Origin: Actinomadura sp. NBRC 104412
GTDB lineage: Bacteria; Actinomycetota; Actinomycetes; Streptosporangiales; Streptosporangiaceae
Direction: 5' to 3'
Assembly: GCF_030269515.1 (NCBI RefSeq)
Contig: NZ_BSTM01000010.1
Location: forward strand, 124,001 to 188,000
Length of the DNA stretch: 64,000 bases
Shown here: piece by piece, positions 42,289-50,277 of the stretch
Layout of the letters: each line of letters opens with the position of its first letter
Position numbering within the stretch: position 1 is the stretch's first letter
Translations under genes and position numbers: made by a program
Notes under the pieces: generated by a model
The model's input: only the letters and a program-made list of their open reading frames with translations
The model's database searches: none
What the model was told of the DNA's origin: nothing

Positions 42289-43581
42289 GTGAGCAAGCCT
42301 GGCTTCGTCGCCGATGAGGACAGGGACGCCGTGACGGCGATGCTCCGCGCGCAGTTGGAGGGCCTGCCCGCGCGCTCCCCGTTCTACGCCGACCTGTTCG
42401 CCGCGCACGGAGTGGACGCCGGCGCGCTGGAGTCCCTGGACGACCTGCGCAAACTACCGTTCACCGGCAAGCAGGAACTGCGCGAGTCGCAGGCGGCGGC
42501 GCCCCCGCTCGGCCGGCACGCCGGCGTGGACCTCACCGAGGTGATCCGGGTGCACGCCTCCACCGGCACCACCGGAACGCCGAGCTGGGTCGGGGTCACC
42601 CGGCGCGACTCGGAGGCGTGGACCGAAATGGTGGCGCGGGCGTTCCGCACCATGGGCGCCACACGCGAAGACGTGGTGCTGCACGGCGCGGGCCTGACGC
42701 TGTTCGTCGGCGGGCTGCCGATCCGGGACGCCATCGAACGGATCGGCAGCACGATGGTCCCGATCGGGACGGGCGCCTCGGAGAAGGCCGTGCTGGCGCT
42801 GGAGACCCTCGGGATCACGGCGCTGCACGCCACCCCCTCCTACGTCCGCTACCTCGCCGAGTACATCAGGGAGCGCAAGGGCCGCGACCCCCGCGAGTTC
42901 GGCATACGGAAGATCTTCGTGGGCGGCGAGCCCGGCGGCGGCGAACCCGCGTTCCGCGCCCACGTGGAACGCGAGTGGGGCGGCAAGGTCACCGAGGGCC
43001 TGGGCAACGCCGACATGGCCCCCGTGCTGTTCGGCGAGGCCCCCGGCACCGACGGCATGCGCTTCACCGGCGGCCGCCACGTGGTGGTGGAACTCATCGA
43101 CCCGGACACCGGTGAACCCGTCGACCCCGAACCCGGCGCCACCGGCGAACTCGTCTACACCTCCGTGGACCGCGAATGCTGCCCGCTGGTCCGGTTCCGC
43201 ACCAGGGACCGGATCGTGGTCACCGGCCTCGCGCACGACGGAGCCCCGCTGATCCGCTGCGTGGGACGCACCGACGACATGCTCATCGTCCTGGGCGTCA
43301 ACGTGTTCCCCACGGCGGTCCGCGACCTCGTCCAAACCCTCCACCCCCGCACCAGCGGAGTCGTGCAGATCATCCGGCCCGACCGCAGCGGCCACCGCGT
43401 CGACCCGCCGCTGCGCGTCGAAGCGGAATGGGGCGCCGAACCCGGCGACCACGACACGCTGCGCCGCGACATCGAGGACCTGATCAGAACGCGGCTGACG
43501 GTGCCCGCGGCGGTGACGCTCGTCCCACCCGGCACCATCGCCCGCTCGGAGATGAAGTCCCAGCTGACCCGCGTCGAATGA
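42289..43581 (+). CDS. PaaK-like AMP-dependent carboxylate-CoA ligase
   Basis: 430 residues of the phenylacetate-CoA ligase family. Core motifs are HASTGTTGTPSWVGVT (ATP-binding loop), FVGGEPGGGEPAFR, VTEGLGNADMAPV, GATGELVYTSV, LVRFRTRDRI and GRTDDMLIVLGVNVFPTAV. The C-terminal lysine-containing end (SEMKSQLTRVE) is present. It would activate the carboxylic acid made by the aldehyde dehydrogenase to its CoA ester. GTG 42289 has AAGGAAC in front. The acid is unknown; aromatic or cyclic acids are common in this family. Confidence 0.88.
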   Translation: MSKPGFVADEDRDAVTAMLRAQLEGLPARSPFYADLFAAHGVDAGALESLDDLRKLPFTGKQELRESQAAAPPLGRHAGVDLTEVIRVHASTGTTGTPSWVGVTRRDSEAWTEMVARAFRTMGATREDVVLHGAGLTLFVGGLPIRDAIERIGSTMVPIGTGASEKAVLALETLGITALHATPSYVRYLAEYIRERKGRDPREFGIRKIFVGGEPGGGEPAFRAHVEREWGGKVTEGLGNADMAPVLFGEAPGTDGMRFTGGRHVVVELIDPDTGEPVDPEPGATGELVYTSVDRECCPLVRFRTRDRIVVTGLAHDGAPLIRCVGRTDDMLIVLGVNVFPTAVRDLVQTLHPRTSGVVQIIRPDRSGHRVDPPLRVEAEWGAEPGDHDTLRRDIEDLIRTRLTVPAAVTLVPPGTIARSEMKSQLTRVE

Positions 43582-43606
43582 CCGGGCCGACCAGAAAGGC
43601 ACACCG

Positions 43607-44440
43607 ATGACGGACGACCCGCTGATCGATCCGTTCGCCGACGCGGGGCCGCGCTGGATGGAAGGCCGCACCGCCCTGGTCGCGGGAGGCGGCCAGAACA
43701 CCGCCTACCCCGGCGTCGGCTACGCCATCTGCATGCTCCTCGCCGCCCACGGCGCCCGGGTCGCCGTGCTCGACCGCGACAAGGACGCCGCCGCCCGCAC
43801 CGTCGACCGCATCACCGCGGACGGCGGCGAGGCCATACCCGTGATCGCCGACGTCACCTCCGACCGGGCCTGCGCCGACGCCGTCGCCGAGACCGTCTCC
43901 CACTTCGGACGGCTCGACACCCTCGTCCACACCGTCGCCGTCGGCGACCGCGCCGGAGTCTTCGAAGTGACCCCCGAGCGGTTCGACGAACTCATGGACG
44001 CCAACTTCAAATCGGCGTGGAGCATCACCCGGCATGCGGTGCCCGTACTGCCCCGCGGAAGCTCCATCGTCACCATCTCATCGGTCGGCGCCCGCTACCG
44101 GGGCCCAGGAATGGTCTACTGCGTCGCCAAAGCCGCGCTGGAGAACTTCACCGAAGGCGCCGCGACCACACTCGGCCCCCAAGGCATCCGCGTCAACTGC
44201 GTCCAAGTCGGCGCTATCTACGGCGCGTTCGCCGCCCGCGGCGGAATGCCACAGGAAATGCGCAAACCGCGCTTGGAAGCGACCTCACTGAAGACCGAGG
44301 GCACCTCCTGGGACATCGCCTACGCCGCACTGTTCCTGCTGAGCGACCGCGCCAAGTGGATCTCCGGCCACATCCTCACCGTGGAAGGCGGCCCCCCACA
44401 CCGCTACCCGGTAGGAAAACCCATCACCTCTGTGCCGTGA
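43607..44440 (+). CDS. SDR-family oxidoreductase
   Basis: 277 residues. An N-terminal extension of about 17 residues precedes the nucleotide motif TALVAGGGQNTAYPGVGYAI, in which GxxxGxG is spread by an insertion (GGGQNTAYPGVG). VHTVAVGDRAG takes the NNAG place. The catalytic Ser is in TISSVGARYRG and the Tyr/Lys are in YCVAK. KWISGHILTVEGG is the typical end. It is the last gene of the large catabolic gene set. It could oxidise a hydroxyacyl-CoA or an alcohol; the altered cofactor loop is worth noting. Confidence 0.85.
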   Translation: MTDDPLIDPFADAGPRWMEGRTALVAGGGQNTAYPGVGYAICMLLAAHGARVAVLDRDKDAAARTVDRITADGGEAIPVIADVTSDRACADAVAETVSHFGRLDTLVHTVAVGDRAGVFEVTPERFDELMDANFKSAWSITRHAVPVLPRGSSIVTISSVGARYRGPGMVYCVAKAALENFTEGAATTLGPQGIRVNCVQVGAIYGAFAARGGMPQEMRKPRLEATSLKTEGTSWDIAYAALFLLSDRAKWISGHILTVEGGPPHRYPVGKPITSVP

Positions 44441-44486
44441 CATATGTGGGGGGCTGTGACATGTGTGGGGGGGCGACCCCCCACAC
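44437..44486. terminator. Direct repeat and strong GNRA hairpin after the SDR gene
   Basis: Two 17-bp direct repeats (GTGACATATGTGGGGGG at 44437; GTGACATGTGTGGGGGG at 44456) differ by one base. The second forms the left arm of a perfect 10-bp stem GTGTGGGGGG-GCGA-CCCCCCACAC (44463-44486) with a GCGA tetraloop. The position right after the SDR stop suggests a terminator. Confidence 0.65.
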
Positions 44487-44558
44487 CCCCCGGTGCGGGG
44501 CGGGATGCCGCGTCCCTGCGCTCGTAGAACTCGCTCCGGGCCACGGCCTCCCACCCCG

Positions 44559-44625
44559 GTAGGGGCTCCGCCCCTACGACCCCGGCAGGGGGCTCCGCCC
44601 CTGCACCCCCCTGGGGCTTCGCCCC
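44559..44625. terminator. Three consecutive G/C hairpins between convergent genes
   Basis: GTAGGGGC-TCC-GCCCCTAC (44559-44577), GCAGGGG-N6-CCCCTGC (44585-44604) and GGGGC-TTC-GCCCC (44613-44625). They sit between the convergent SDR and iclR genes and would act as bidirectional terminators. A short T-run (CCCTTTTGG) follows the last one. Confidence 0.6.
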
Positions 44626-44639
44626 TTGCCCCCTTTTGG

Positions 44640-45563
44640 TCAGGGGGTTTGCTTGGCTGTGCGGGGTTGGCGGGGGCGGGTTGGGACGGTGCGGCGGGCT
44701 TCTGTGGGGATGGTGCGCCGGGTTTCGGGTGGGACGGGGCGTCCCAGGCCGCGGGTGTGGCGGGGGGTGGCGACGGTGCGGCCCTGGGTTCCGCCGGCGG
44801 AGGGGGCTCCCAGGGTTCTCGAGATGCCTCGGGCGGTCGCGGCCAGGGCGGGGACCAGCGCGTGCGGTGGCATGTCGGTGGGGGTGGTGAGGCCCACGGC
44901 GGCGATCACGCGGTCGCGGGGGCCGCGGATCGGGACGGCGATGGCGCGGGCGTCGTAGGTGAGCTGGTTCTCGATGATGGCCACGCCGGATCTGCGGATC
45001 TCGGCGAGCCGGTGCCGTAGTGCGTCCGGATCGGTCGGGGTGTACTCGGTGAAGCGGCGCAGCTTGGAGGACAGGACCTCCTCCTGGAACTCCTGTGGTG
45101 CGAACGCCAGCAGGACGAGTCCGGTGCCGGTGGCGTGCATCGGCCAGCGCCCGCCCAGGCGGCTGGGTACGGGGACGCCCTCGCGGGCGCGCAGTGACTC
45201 GATGTAGATGACATCGTGGCCGTCGGCGACCGCTAGATGGATGTTGGCCCGGACGGCGTGCTGGAGGTCTTCGAGGAAGGGCAGCGCGACCTCGCGCAGG
45301 CGCAGGCCCTGCGACGTGGTGCCCAGTTCGAGGATGCGGAGCCCGATGCTGTATTTGCCGTCGGCGTCACGGTCCAGCGCACCCCAGACGCGGAGCTCGT
45401 TGACGAGCCGGTGGGTGGTGCTGAGCGTGAGGCCGGTGCGTCTGCTGATCTCGCTGAGAGAAAGCGCGGCATTGTCGATATCGAAGACCCCCAGGATCGA
45501 GAGCACCCGCTGCGCAGCAGTGAGGCGATTCGGTCCCGCGGGGCCGGTTGCCTGGACGGTCAT
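44640..45563 (-). CDS. IclR-family transcriptional regulator
   Basis: 307 residues. The winged helix is at about 12-75 (LSLSEISRRTGLTLSTTHRLVNELR), then the effector domain (NIHLAVADGHDVIYIESL, HATGTGLVLLAFAP, GVAIIENQLTYDARAIAVPI). The last 55 residues are an Arg/Pro/Thr-rich low-complexity tail not expected for the family (usual length about 250). ATG 45563 is preferred over GTG 45569. It is convergent with the catabolic gene set and divergent from the UGSC module; either could be its target. A perfect ACACATGTGT palindrome lies 39 bp upstream. Confidence 0.85.
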   Translation of the reverse strand: MTVQATGPAGPNRLTAAQRVLSILGVFDIDNAALSLSEISRRTGLTLSTTHRLVNELRVWGALDRDADGKYSIGLRILELGTTSQGLRLREVALPFLEDLQHAVRANIHLAVADGHDVIYIESLRAREGVPVPSRLGGRWPMHATGTGLVLLAFAPQEFQEEVLSSKLRRFTEYTPTDPDALRHRLAEIRRSGVAIIENQLTYDARAIAVPIRGPRDRVIAAVGLTTPTDMPPHALVPALAATARGISRTLGAPSAGGTQGRTVATPRHTRGLGRPVPPETRRTIPTEARRTVPTRPRQPRTAKQTP

Positions 45564-45878
45564 ACCCACTCACCCACTTGTCCCGCCCATGTGACCCAGG
45601 TTACACATGTGTGAACGAGGCTACATAAATCGCTGGGCTTGGGGAAGTCATGAAAAAGGTTCGGAAAAGTCTTCCATCCATCGGAAATGGTATTTTCGGT
45701 GCCCTTCCGTCTGTGGTTGGGGGGTGAATTGCCTGTTTCCTTCCGCGTCGCGAAAGGGGCGGTCCGCGTGGGGGCGGTGCCGACCTACAGTGCTGTGACA
45801 GGGCCGGAGCCCGCCCGCTCCCCAGCGCGGCCTCGCCCCGGCCGTCGGAACTGCCGGACACGAATGAGGCGGTGAGGG
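45564..45878. promoter_or_regulatory. Divergent promoter region with ACACATGTGT palindrome
   Basis: A 315-bp gap between iclR and the UGSC module, locally A/T-richer. It has the perfect 10-bp palindrome ACACATGTGT (45603-45612) flanked by GTT and GAAC, and GGAA-N5-TTCC at 45663-45675. Both are candidate IclR sites. The same ACATGTGT core appears in the repeat at 44459-44466. No small gene with coding bias is seen. Confidence 0.45.
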
Positions 45879-46424
45879 ATGTTCGACCACATCCTCGACC
45901 CCACCGGACAGTCGCAGCGGACCGCCGTGCAGGAGCGGGCGGTCGCGCGCCGGCTGCCGAGCCTGGCGGGCGCCCGGGTGGGACTGCTGGACAACACCAA
46001 GAAGAACGCGGCGCCGCTGCTGGCCGAGCTGGGCCGGCTGCTGGAACGCGAACACGGCGCCACGGTGACGATCCAGCGCACCAAGCACGCGTTCGCCTTC
46101 CCGGTGGACGATCCGCTGCTGAAGGAGATCGCGGCCGTCAGCGACGTGGTGGTCACCGGGGTGGGCGACTGCGGCTCGTGCAGCGCCTCCGCGGCGGCGG
46201 ACGGCATCGCGTTCGAGCGGGCGGGCCTGCCCACCGCGGTCATCTGCAGCGACGCCTTCGAGGTGACCGCGCGGGCGATGGCGGACGTGCACGGTGACGC
46301 GGAGTTCGAGTTCCTGCTGACGCCACACCCGGTGGCCGTGCTGAACCCCGAGCAGGTGAAGGCGCGCGCCAAGGAGCTGCTGCCGGTGGTGGTGGCGCGG
46401 GTCACCGAGCAGGCGTCCCGATGA
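45879..46424 (+). CDS. UGSC-family redox protein (Cys form)
   Basis: 181 residues. VVVTGVGDCGSCSA carries C98-G-S-C101, the cysteine version of the UGSC motif first noted in selenoproteins (U at the first position in some bacteria). ARVGLLDNTKKNAAPLLAEL at 32-51 and DGIAFERAGLPTAVICSDAF are family-typical. A CxxC-like redox-active pair is therefore expected; the reaction is not established. ATG 45879 follows GAGGCGGTGAGGG. The stop overlaps the next gene as ATGA, so the two are probably one functional unit. Confidence 0.8.
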   Translation: MFDHILDPTGQSQRTAVQERAVARRLPSLAGARVGLLDNTKKNAAPLLAELGRLLEREHGATVTIQRTKHAFAFPVDDPLLKEIAAVSDVVVTGVGDCGSCSASAAADGIAFERAGLPTAVICSDAFEVTARAMADVHGDAEFEFLLTPHPVAVLNPEQVKARAKELLPVVVARVTEQASR

Positions 46425-47503
46425 CCGAGCAGGCCCTGGACGGGGCGGACGCCGCGGAGCTCACCGAGCTCGCGTGCAAGTCGATCGAGTACGTCTACGA
46501 GCGGGGCTGGACCGACGGCCTGCCCGTGGTACCGCCGACGCGCGCGCGGGCCGACGAGTTCCTGGCCACCACGTCCCGTCCCGCCGATGAGGTGATCGGC
46601 CGGCTCGACCATCTCAAGCGGGAGGTGACCGTCGAGCTGGCCGCCATCAACGCGATCATGGCGGGCTGCCTTCCGGAGCACTTCCCGGTGGTGCTGGCCG
46701 CCTGGGACGCGCTGATGCTGGAACGCGCGGTGGTGGGGGGCGGCTGGCAGAGCACCAGCGGCCCCGCGCCGCTGATCGTCGTGAACGGCCCGGTGCGGCA
46801 CCGGCTGGGGTTCAACAGCACCGGCGGCGTGTTCGGCCCCGGGTTCCGCGCCAACGCCACCGTGGCCCGCGCCATCGGCCTGATCGTCCGCAACGCGCTC
46901 GGCGTCGTCCCGCACGTCCTGGAGCAGGCCACGCAGGGCATCCCCGGACGGTGGGCGCAGTGCATCGCCGAGAACGAGGAGGAGAGCCCCTGGGAGCCGC
47001 TGTCGGTGGACGGCGGCGTCACGGCGGGCTGCGACGCGGTGTCCACGACGCTGCTGCGCACCAGCGAGTACATCGACAACCGGCACACCGACGACCCGGA
47101 GAAGGTGCTCGCCGACTTCGCCGACACCCTGTCGCGCACCGGAAGCTGGATCTTCCGCAACGCCAGCGCCGGGGTGGTGTTCTGCCCCGAGCACGCGCAA
47201 CTACTGGCCAAGGCGGGCATGTCCAAGGAGGACGTGCGGACCTGGCTGGTGGAGCGCTGCGGGCGGCCGAAGGCCGACTTCCACCGCGTCGGCAAAAGCC
47301 TGAACGCGCAGGGCCGCAGGGGCGACTACGAGGACGCCGAACTGGAGGGCTTCGACCCGATGTTCTCCGAGGACTCGCCCAAGCACCTGCCGATCGTCGT
47401 GGCGGGCGCCCGCAACGCCGGCATCTCGATGGTGGTCCGGTTGTTCTCCGGCACCGGCTGGTCGGGCATCTCCGCCCGGGTGGAGAAGCCCCGGAACGGT
47501 TAG
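46421..47503 (+). CDS. Conserved protein of unknown function paired with UGSC protein
   Basis: 360 residues, no signal peptide or membrane segment. I do not recognise a characterised family. Striking strings are SIEYVYERGWTDGLPVVPPT near the N-terminus, AAINAIMAGCLPEHFPVVLAAWDA, NGPVRHRLGFNSTGGVFGPG and RANATVARAIGLIVRN in the middle, and HLPIVVAGARNAGISMVVRLF near the end. The Gly/Asn-rich central motif looks like a binding or active site. The 4-bp overlap with the UGSC gene suggests a two-subunit enzyme or substrate/redox partner. Its TAG stop overlaps the convergent DUF305 stop. Confidence 0.75.
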   Translation: MTEQALDGADAAELTELACKSIEYVYERGWTDGLPVVPPTRARADEFLATTSRPADEVIGRLDHLKREVTVELAAINAIMAGCLPEHFPVVLAAWDALMLERAVVGGGWQSTSGPAPLIVVNGPVRHRLGFNSTGGVFGPGFRANATVARAIGLIVRNALGVVPHVLEQATQGIPGRWAQCIAENEEESPWEPLSVDGGVTAGCDAVSTTLLRTSEYIDNRHTDDPEKVLADFADTLSRTGSWIFRNASAGVVFCPEHAQLLAKAGMSKEDVRTWLVERCGRPKADFHRVGKSLNAQGRRGDYEDAELEGFDPMFSEDSPKHLPIVVAGARNAGISMVVRLFSGTGWSGISARVEKPRNG

Positions 47504-48171
47504 GCCGGGTCCTCCAGCAGGCGGGTCATCGCCTCGATCTCGGCGCTCTGCTCGTTGATGATGTGCTTGGCCAGGTTGCGGATGTAGACGTTGCGACCGA
47601 CGCGCAGCACGGCGCGCGCCATGGTGATGGCGCCACGGTGGTGTTCGATCATCCCGCGCAGGTAGAGGCGGGTCGCGTGCCTCCCGTCCGTGGCCGACTC
47701 CAGCGCGGACAGGCGGGCCTTGCCGAGCATCCCGTGGCCGTCTCCGTGGAGCTTGGCGGCGCGCGGGTCGTCCTGCCTGACCACGGGTTTCCTCCAGGCG
47801 GCCAGCCACCGGTTCATCTCGTCGATCTCGCGCTGCTGGTCGGTACGGATGAAGCCGGCGACGGCGGCGGCCCGCTCGGGGACGTCCCGCTTGCCCAGCA
47901 GCGTCCGGCTCATCCATACCGCCTGGCCATGGTGGACGATCATCATGGCCGCGAACGTCACGTCCTGCGAGTTGGGCGGCGCGACGGAGGCCGTGGCGGT
48001 GGGCGGCGCGGGCGCGCTTCTCGGTTGCGCGAACGCGGCGGTGCGCCCGCCGGGGTCGCCTTCCGCGGGCGGCTCGGCGGCGCAGCCGGACAGGGCGAGC
48101 GCCGCGGCCACGGCGAGGCCCGTCCCGCGCCGGAAGGAGGCGCGGGACGGGCGGTGGGGGAGACGGGTCAC
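47500..48171 (-). CDS. DUF305 lipoprotein
   Basis: 223 residues. The signal ends in a lipobox (LALSGC, Cys30). The DUF305 domain has its two histidine-pair helices, MMIVHHGQAVWM and MIEHHRGAITMA, plus a Met/His-bearing linker (KLHGDGHGML). DUF305 proteins are often found with copper-handling genes; histidine/methionine-rich helices suggest metal binding outside the membrane. GTG 48171 overlaps the upstream copper amine oxidase-like stop as GTGA, so it is the third gene of that operon. Confidence 0.85.
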   Translation of the reverse strand: MTRLPHRPSRASFRRGTGLAVAAALALSGCAAEPPAEGDPGGRTAAFAQPRSAPAPPTATASVAPPNSQDVTFAAMMIVHHGQAVWMSRTLLGKRDVPERAAAVAGFIRTDQQREIDEMNRWLAAWRKPVVRQDDPRAAKLHGDGHGMLGKARLSALESATDGRHATRLYLRGMIEHHRGAITMARAVLRVGRNVYIRNLAKHIINEQSAEIEAMTRLLEDPA

Positions 48172-49475
48172 GCCGTGCCGTTCCCGTCGACGCCGTCGCC
48201 GTTGACGGGAAGGCGGTCGTCGGGGATCAGCGGGTTCTGCGCGCTGAAGTCGCGCGGGACCAGCTCGAACCCCTGCCAGTGGACGGGCATCGGGCTCTGG
48301 TCCTCGTCCCTGGGGACGTGGTGGAAGCCGATCCGCACCCACGCCACCGGGTCGGTCATCGTCTCGCCGTCGGTGTAGTCGAGGATGGACGTGCCGGGGC
48401 ACTCGGGGTCCTGGTTGAACGTGGCGAACTTCTCGCAGGGCCTGTACTGCGTGAAGGTCACGTCCGGCATGGTCTCCGGGTGCTCCTCGTAGGCGTCGGA
48501 GGTGCCCAGCTCCAGCTCGTAGGAACGCGGGTGGTCGTCGGCGTTGCGGCTGTCCGGCGACACGACCCGCCACCAGCGGCGCAGAGCGGTGTTGAGGTTG
48601 TCCTCGGTGGTGATGTCCTTCTTCCTCGTCTTGTAGATCGCGGCGCGGCGGCCCCGCTCGCCGGTCGGCGCGGTGTCGTACTGCTCCACCTTCTGGTTCG
48701 CGCCGATGCCGAAGTCCACCTTCCAGAACGCGCTGTGGTAGTGGTTCACCGAGTAGTCGCTCTGGCCGGGTCCGATCGGCCAGCCCTCGTCCGGGGTGGT
48801 GTAGTCGCGCGGCGCCAGGTCACCGGTCGCCCCCAGCCGGACGCTGATCTGCCCGTCGTCGGCCAGCCGGTACTCGGTCAGGTACTCGTACCAGCCCACC
48901 TTCGAGATCGTCTTCAGCACCAGGTCGTGGCCCATCCTGGCGTACGGCTTGGTGGGCGACGGGCCCTGCAGCCGGTACGCCAGGCCCGTCTCCTGCTCGC
49001 TGACGCACAGGACCCTCTTGGAGTCCTCGCCGGCGCCCGTCCACGCGGCGCGGCGCTTGCCCTCGCAGTCGTCCCCGTCCATCGGCTCCATGAAGTCCCC
49101 GCCGAAGCCGTAGGAGGTGATGTCGTTCCATTCGTTGAAGCCGGAGTCGTAGGGCACGTTGAGCTGAGCCATCGTGATCGAGTCCAGGACGTTCAGCAGG
49201 GCCTTGTCCCGCGGGCCCCTGAACGCCACCTTCTCCAGCACCAGGCCGGTCTTCTCGTCCACGTGCCAGCACAGCTGCCACCGGCTGCCGTTCGGCAGCT
49301 TCTCCTCGACCATGGCGTTGTCGCCGCAGTACTCGGCGCGGTCGCGGTCGGGCGCTGCGGCGGCCGGGGCCGCCGCAGCGCCCGTGCCGGCCATGGCCAG
49401 CGCCACGGCCGCGGCGCCCCATCTCCATCTGCGCGGCCTCCGGGCCGCCGGTGTCTGTCGCGCGTTCGGATACAT
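48168..49475 (-). CDS. Copper amine oxidase catalytic domain, short form
   Basis: 435 residues against about 650 for full bacterial copper amine oxidases. A twin-Arg-rich signal (RRPRRWRWGAAAVALAMAG) leads to a catalytic-domain-like sequence: putative base Asp110 (YDSGFNEWND), topaquinone Tyr196 in VGWYEYLTEY, copper His245/His247 in NHYHSAFWKVDFG and the third His near 385 in FHHVPRDEDQSPMP. The residue before the topaquinone Tyr is Trp rather than the usual Asn. The missing N-terminal domains seem to be supplied by the gene just upstream. It would be extracytoplasmic, oxidising a primary amine to an aldehyde, if active. Confidence 0.75.
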   Translation of the reverse strand: MYPNARQTPAARRPRRWRWGAAAVALAMAGTGAAAAPAAAAPDRDRAEYCGDNAMVEEKLPNGSRWQLCWHVDEKTGLVLEKVAFRGPRDKALLNVLDSITMAQLNVPYDSGFNEWNDITSYGFGGDFMEPMDGDDCEGKRRAAWTGAGEDSKRVLCVSEQETGLAYRLQGPSPTKPYARMGHDLVLKTISKVGWYEYLTEYRLADDGQISVRLGATGDLAPRDYTTPDEGWPIGPGQSDYSVNHYHSAFWKVDFGIGANQKVEQYDTAPTGERGRRAAIYKTRKKDITTEDNLNTALRRWWRVVSPDSRNADDHPRSYELELGTSDAYEEHPETMPDVTFTQYRPCEKFATFNQDPECPGTSILDYTDGETMTDPVAWVRIGFHHVPRDEDQSPMPVHWQGFELVPRDFSAQNPLIPDDRLPVNGDGVDGNGTA

Positions 49476-49482
49476 CGGGCTC

Positions 49483-50277
49483 CTACCTCAGGCGGGCCAC
49501 CGTGCGACCGGACAGGTCGATCACGATGTCGGTGATGTCGATGAAGGGACCGTTCGGCACGCGCGTGAACAACTGCACGCACCGGCTGGCGCCGCACTGG
49601 TCCGCACCCGTGTCGGCGGGCCGCGCGGTGTAGGTGGTGGCGGTGGCCTGGACCTGCGCGGCCGAGGTGAACGCGCGGCCCGCCGCCCGTCCGAACCTGG
49701 CCTTGAAGTCGGCGCTGAGGGGGTGGGCCAGGAAGATGGCCACGGCCTCGGCGGTCTCCCGCTCCGAGGGCGGCGGCTGCATCCTGCCGCGGCTGAAGGT
49801 GCCCTCGACCGCGCCCGTGCGCAGGTTCACCACCCGTTTGATCAGCTTCTCGGACGTGTAGTCGTAGAAGTAGACTGCCGCGCGCCTCGGCGCGTCCGGG
49901 CCGTCCTCGCCCGGCTTGGGCGCGGCCAGCTCGAACGACAGGTACTCCGGCCCCGGAGCCCCCTTGACGTCGGTGCCGGTCAGCCCGTTCGCGGCGGCCG
50001 TCTTCGCCTGTCGCAGCTCGGCCGGTGTGAGCTGGTCGCGGCCGAATCCGCCGCCGGCCGGCGGCGCGGTGGCCGTCGGCTCCGCGACACCCGCGGTGGA
50101 CGCCGGTGAGGCGGCGCCGTCGGTGTCCGGTGGCGCCGACGCGGTCGCGCCGACGATCCCGCTGAGGCCCAGCGCCACCACGGCGGTGGAGGCCGCCGCG
50201 ACCATCCCCCATCGCAACCGCTGGGCCCTCGATCTCCAGGGCGGAGCGCGATGCTCGCGCTCGTCCGCCTCGTCCAT
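49483..50277 (-). CDS. Exported protein resembling the N2/N3 region of copper amine oxidase
   Basis: 264 residues. A cytoplasmic charged start (DEADEREHRAPPWRSRAQRL), one membrane/signal helix (GMVAAASTAVVALGLSGIVGA) and a Pro/Ala/Thr-rich linker come first. A globular part from about residue 80 follows: LTPAELRQAKTAA, YLSFELAAPKPGEDG, KRVVNLRTGAVEGTFSRGRM and PPPSERETAEAVAIFLAHPL. These follow the pattern of the small N-terminal domains of copper amine oxidases (a residue preparing Vdl..g.v, then a G-x-QPP/eE string). It ends 7 bp before the short oxidase gene. I infer a split oxidase; direct family proof needs a profile search. Confidence 0.6.
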   Translation of the reverse strand: MDEADEREHRAPPWRSRAQRLRWGMVAAASTAVVALGLSGIVGATASAPPDTDGAASPASTAGVAEPTATAPPAGGGFGRDQLTPAELRQAKTAAANGLTGTDVKGAPGPEYLSFELAAPKPGEDGPDAPRRAAVYFYDYTSEKLIKRVVNLRTGAVEGTFSRGRMQPPPSERETAEAVAIFLAHPLSADFKARFGRAAGRAFTSAAQVQATATTYTARPADTGADQCGASRCVQLFTRVPNGPFIDITDIVIDLSGRTVARLR

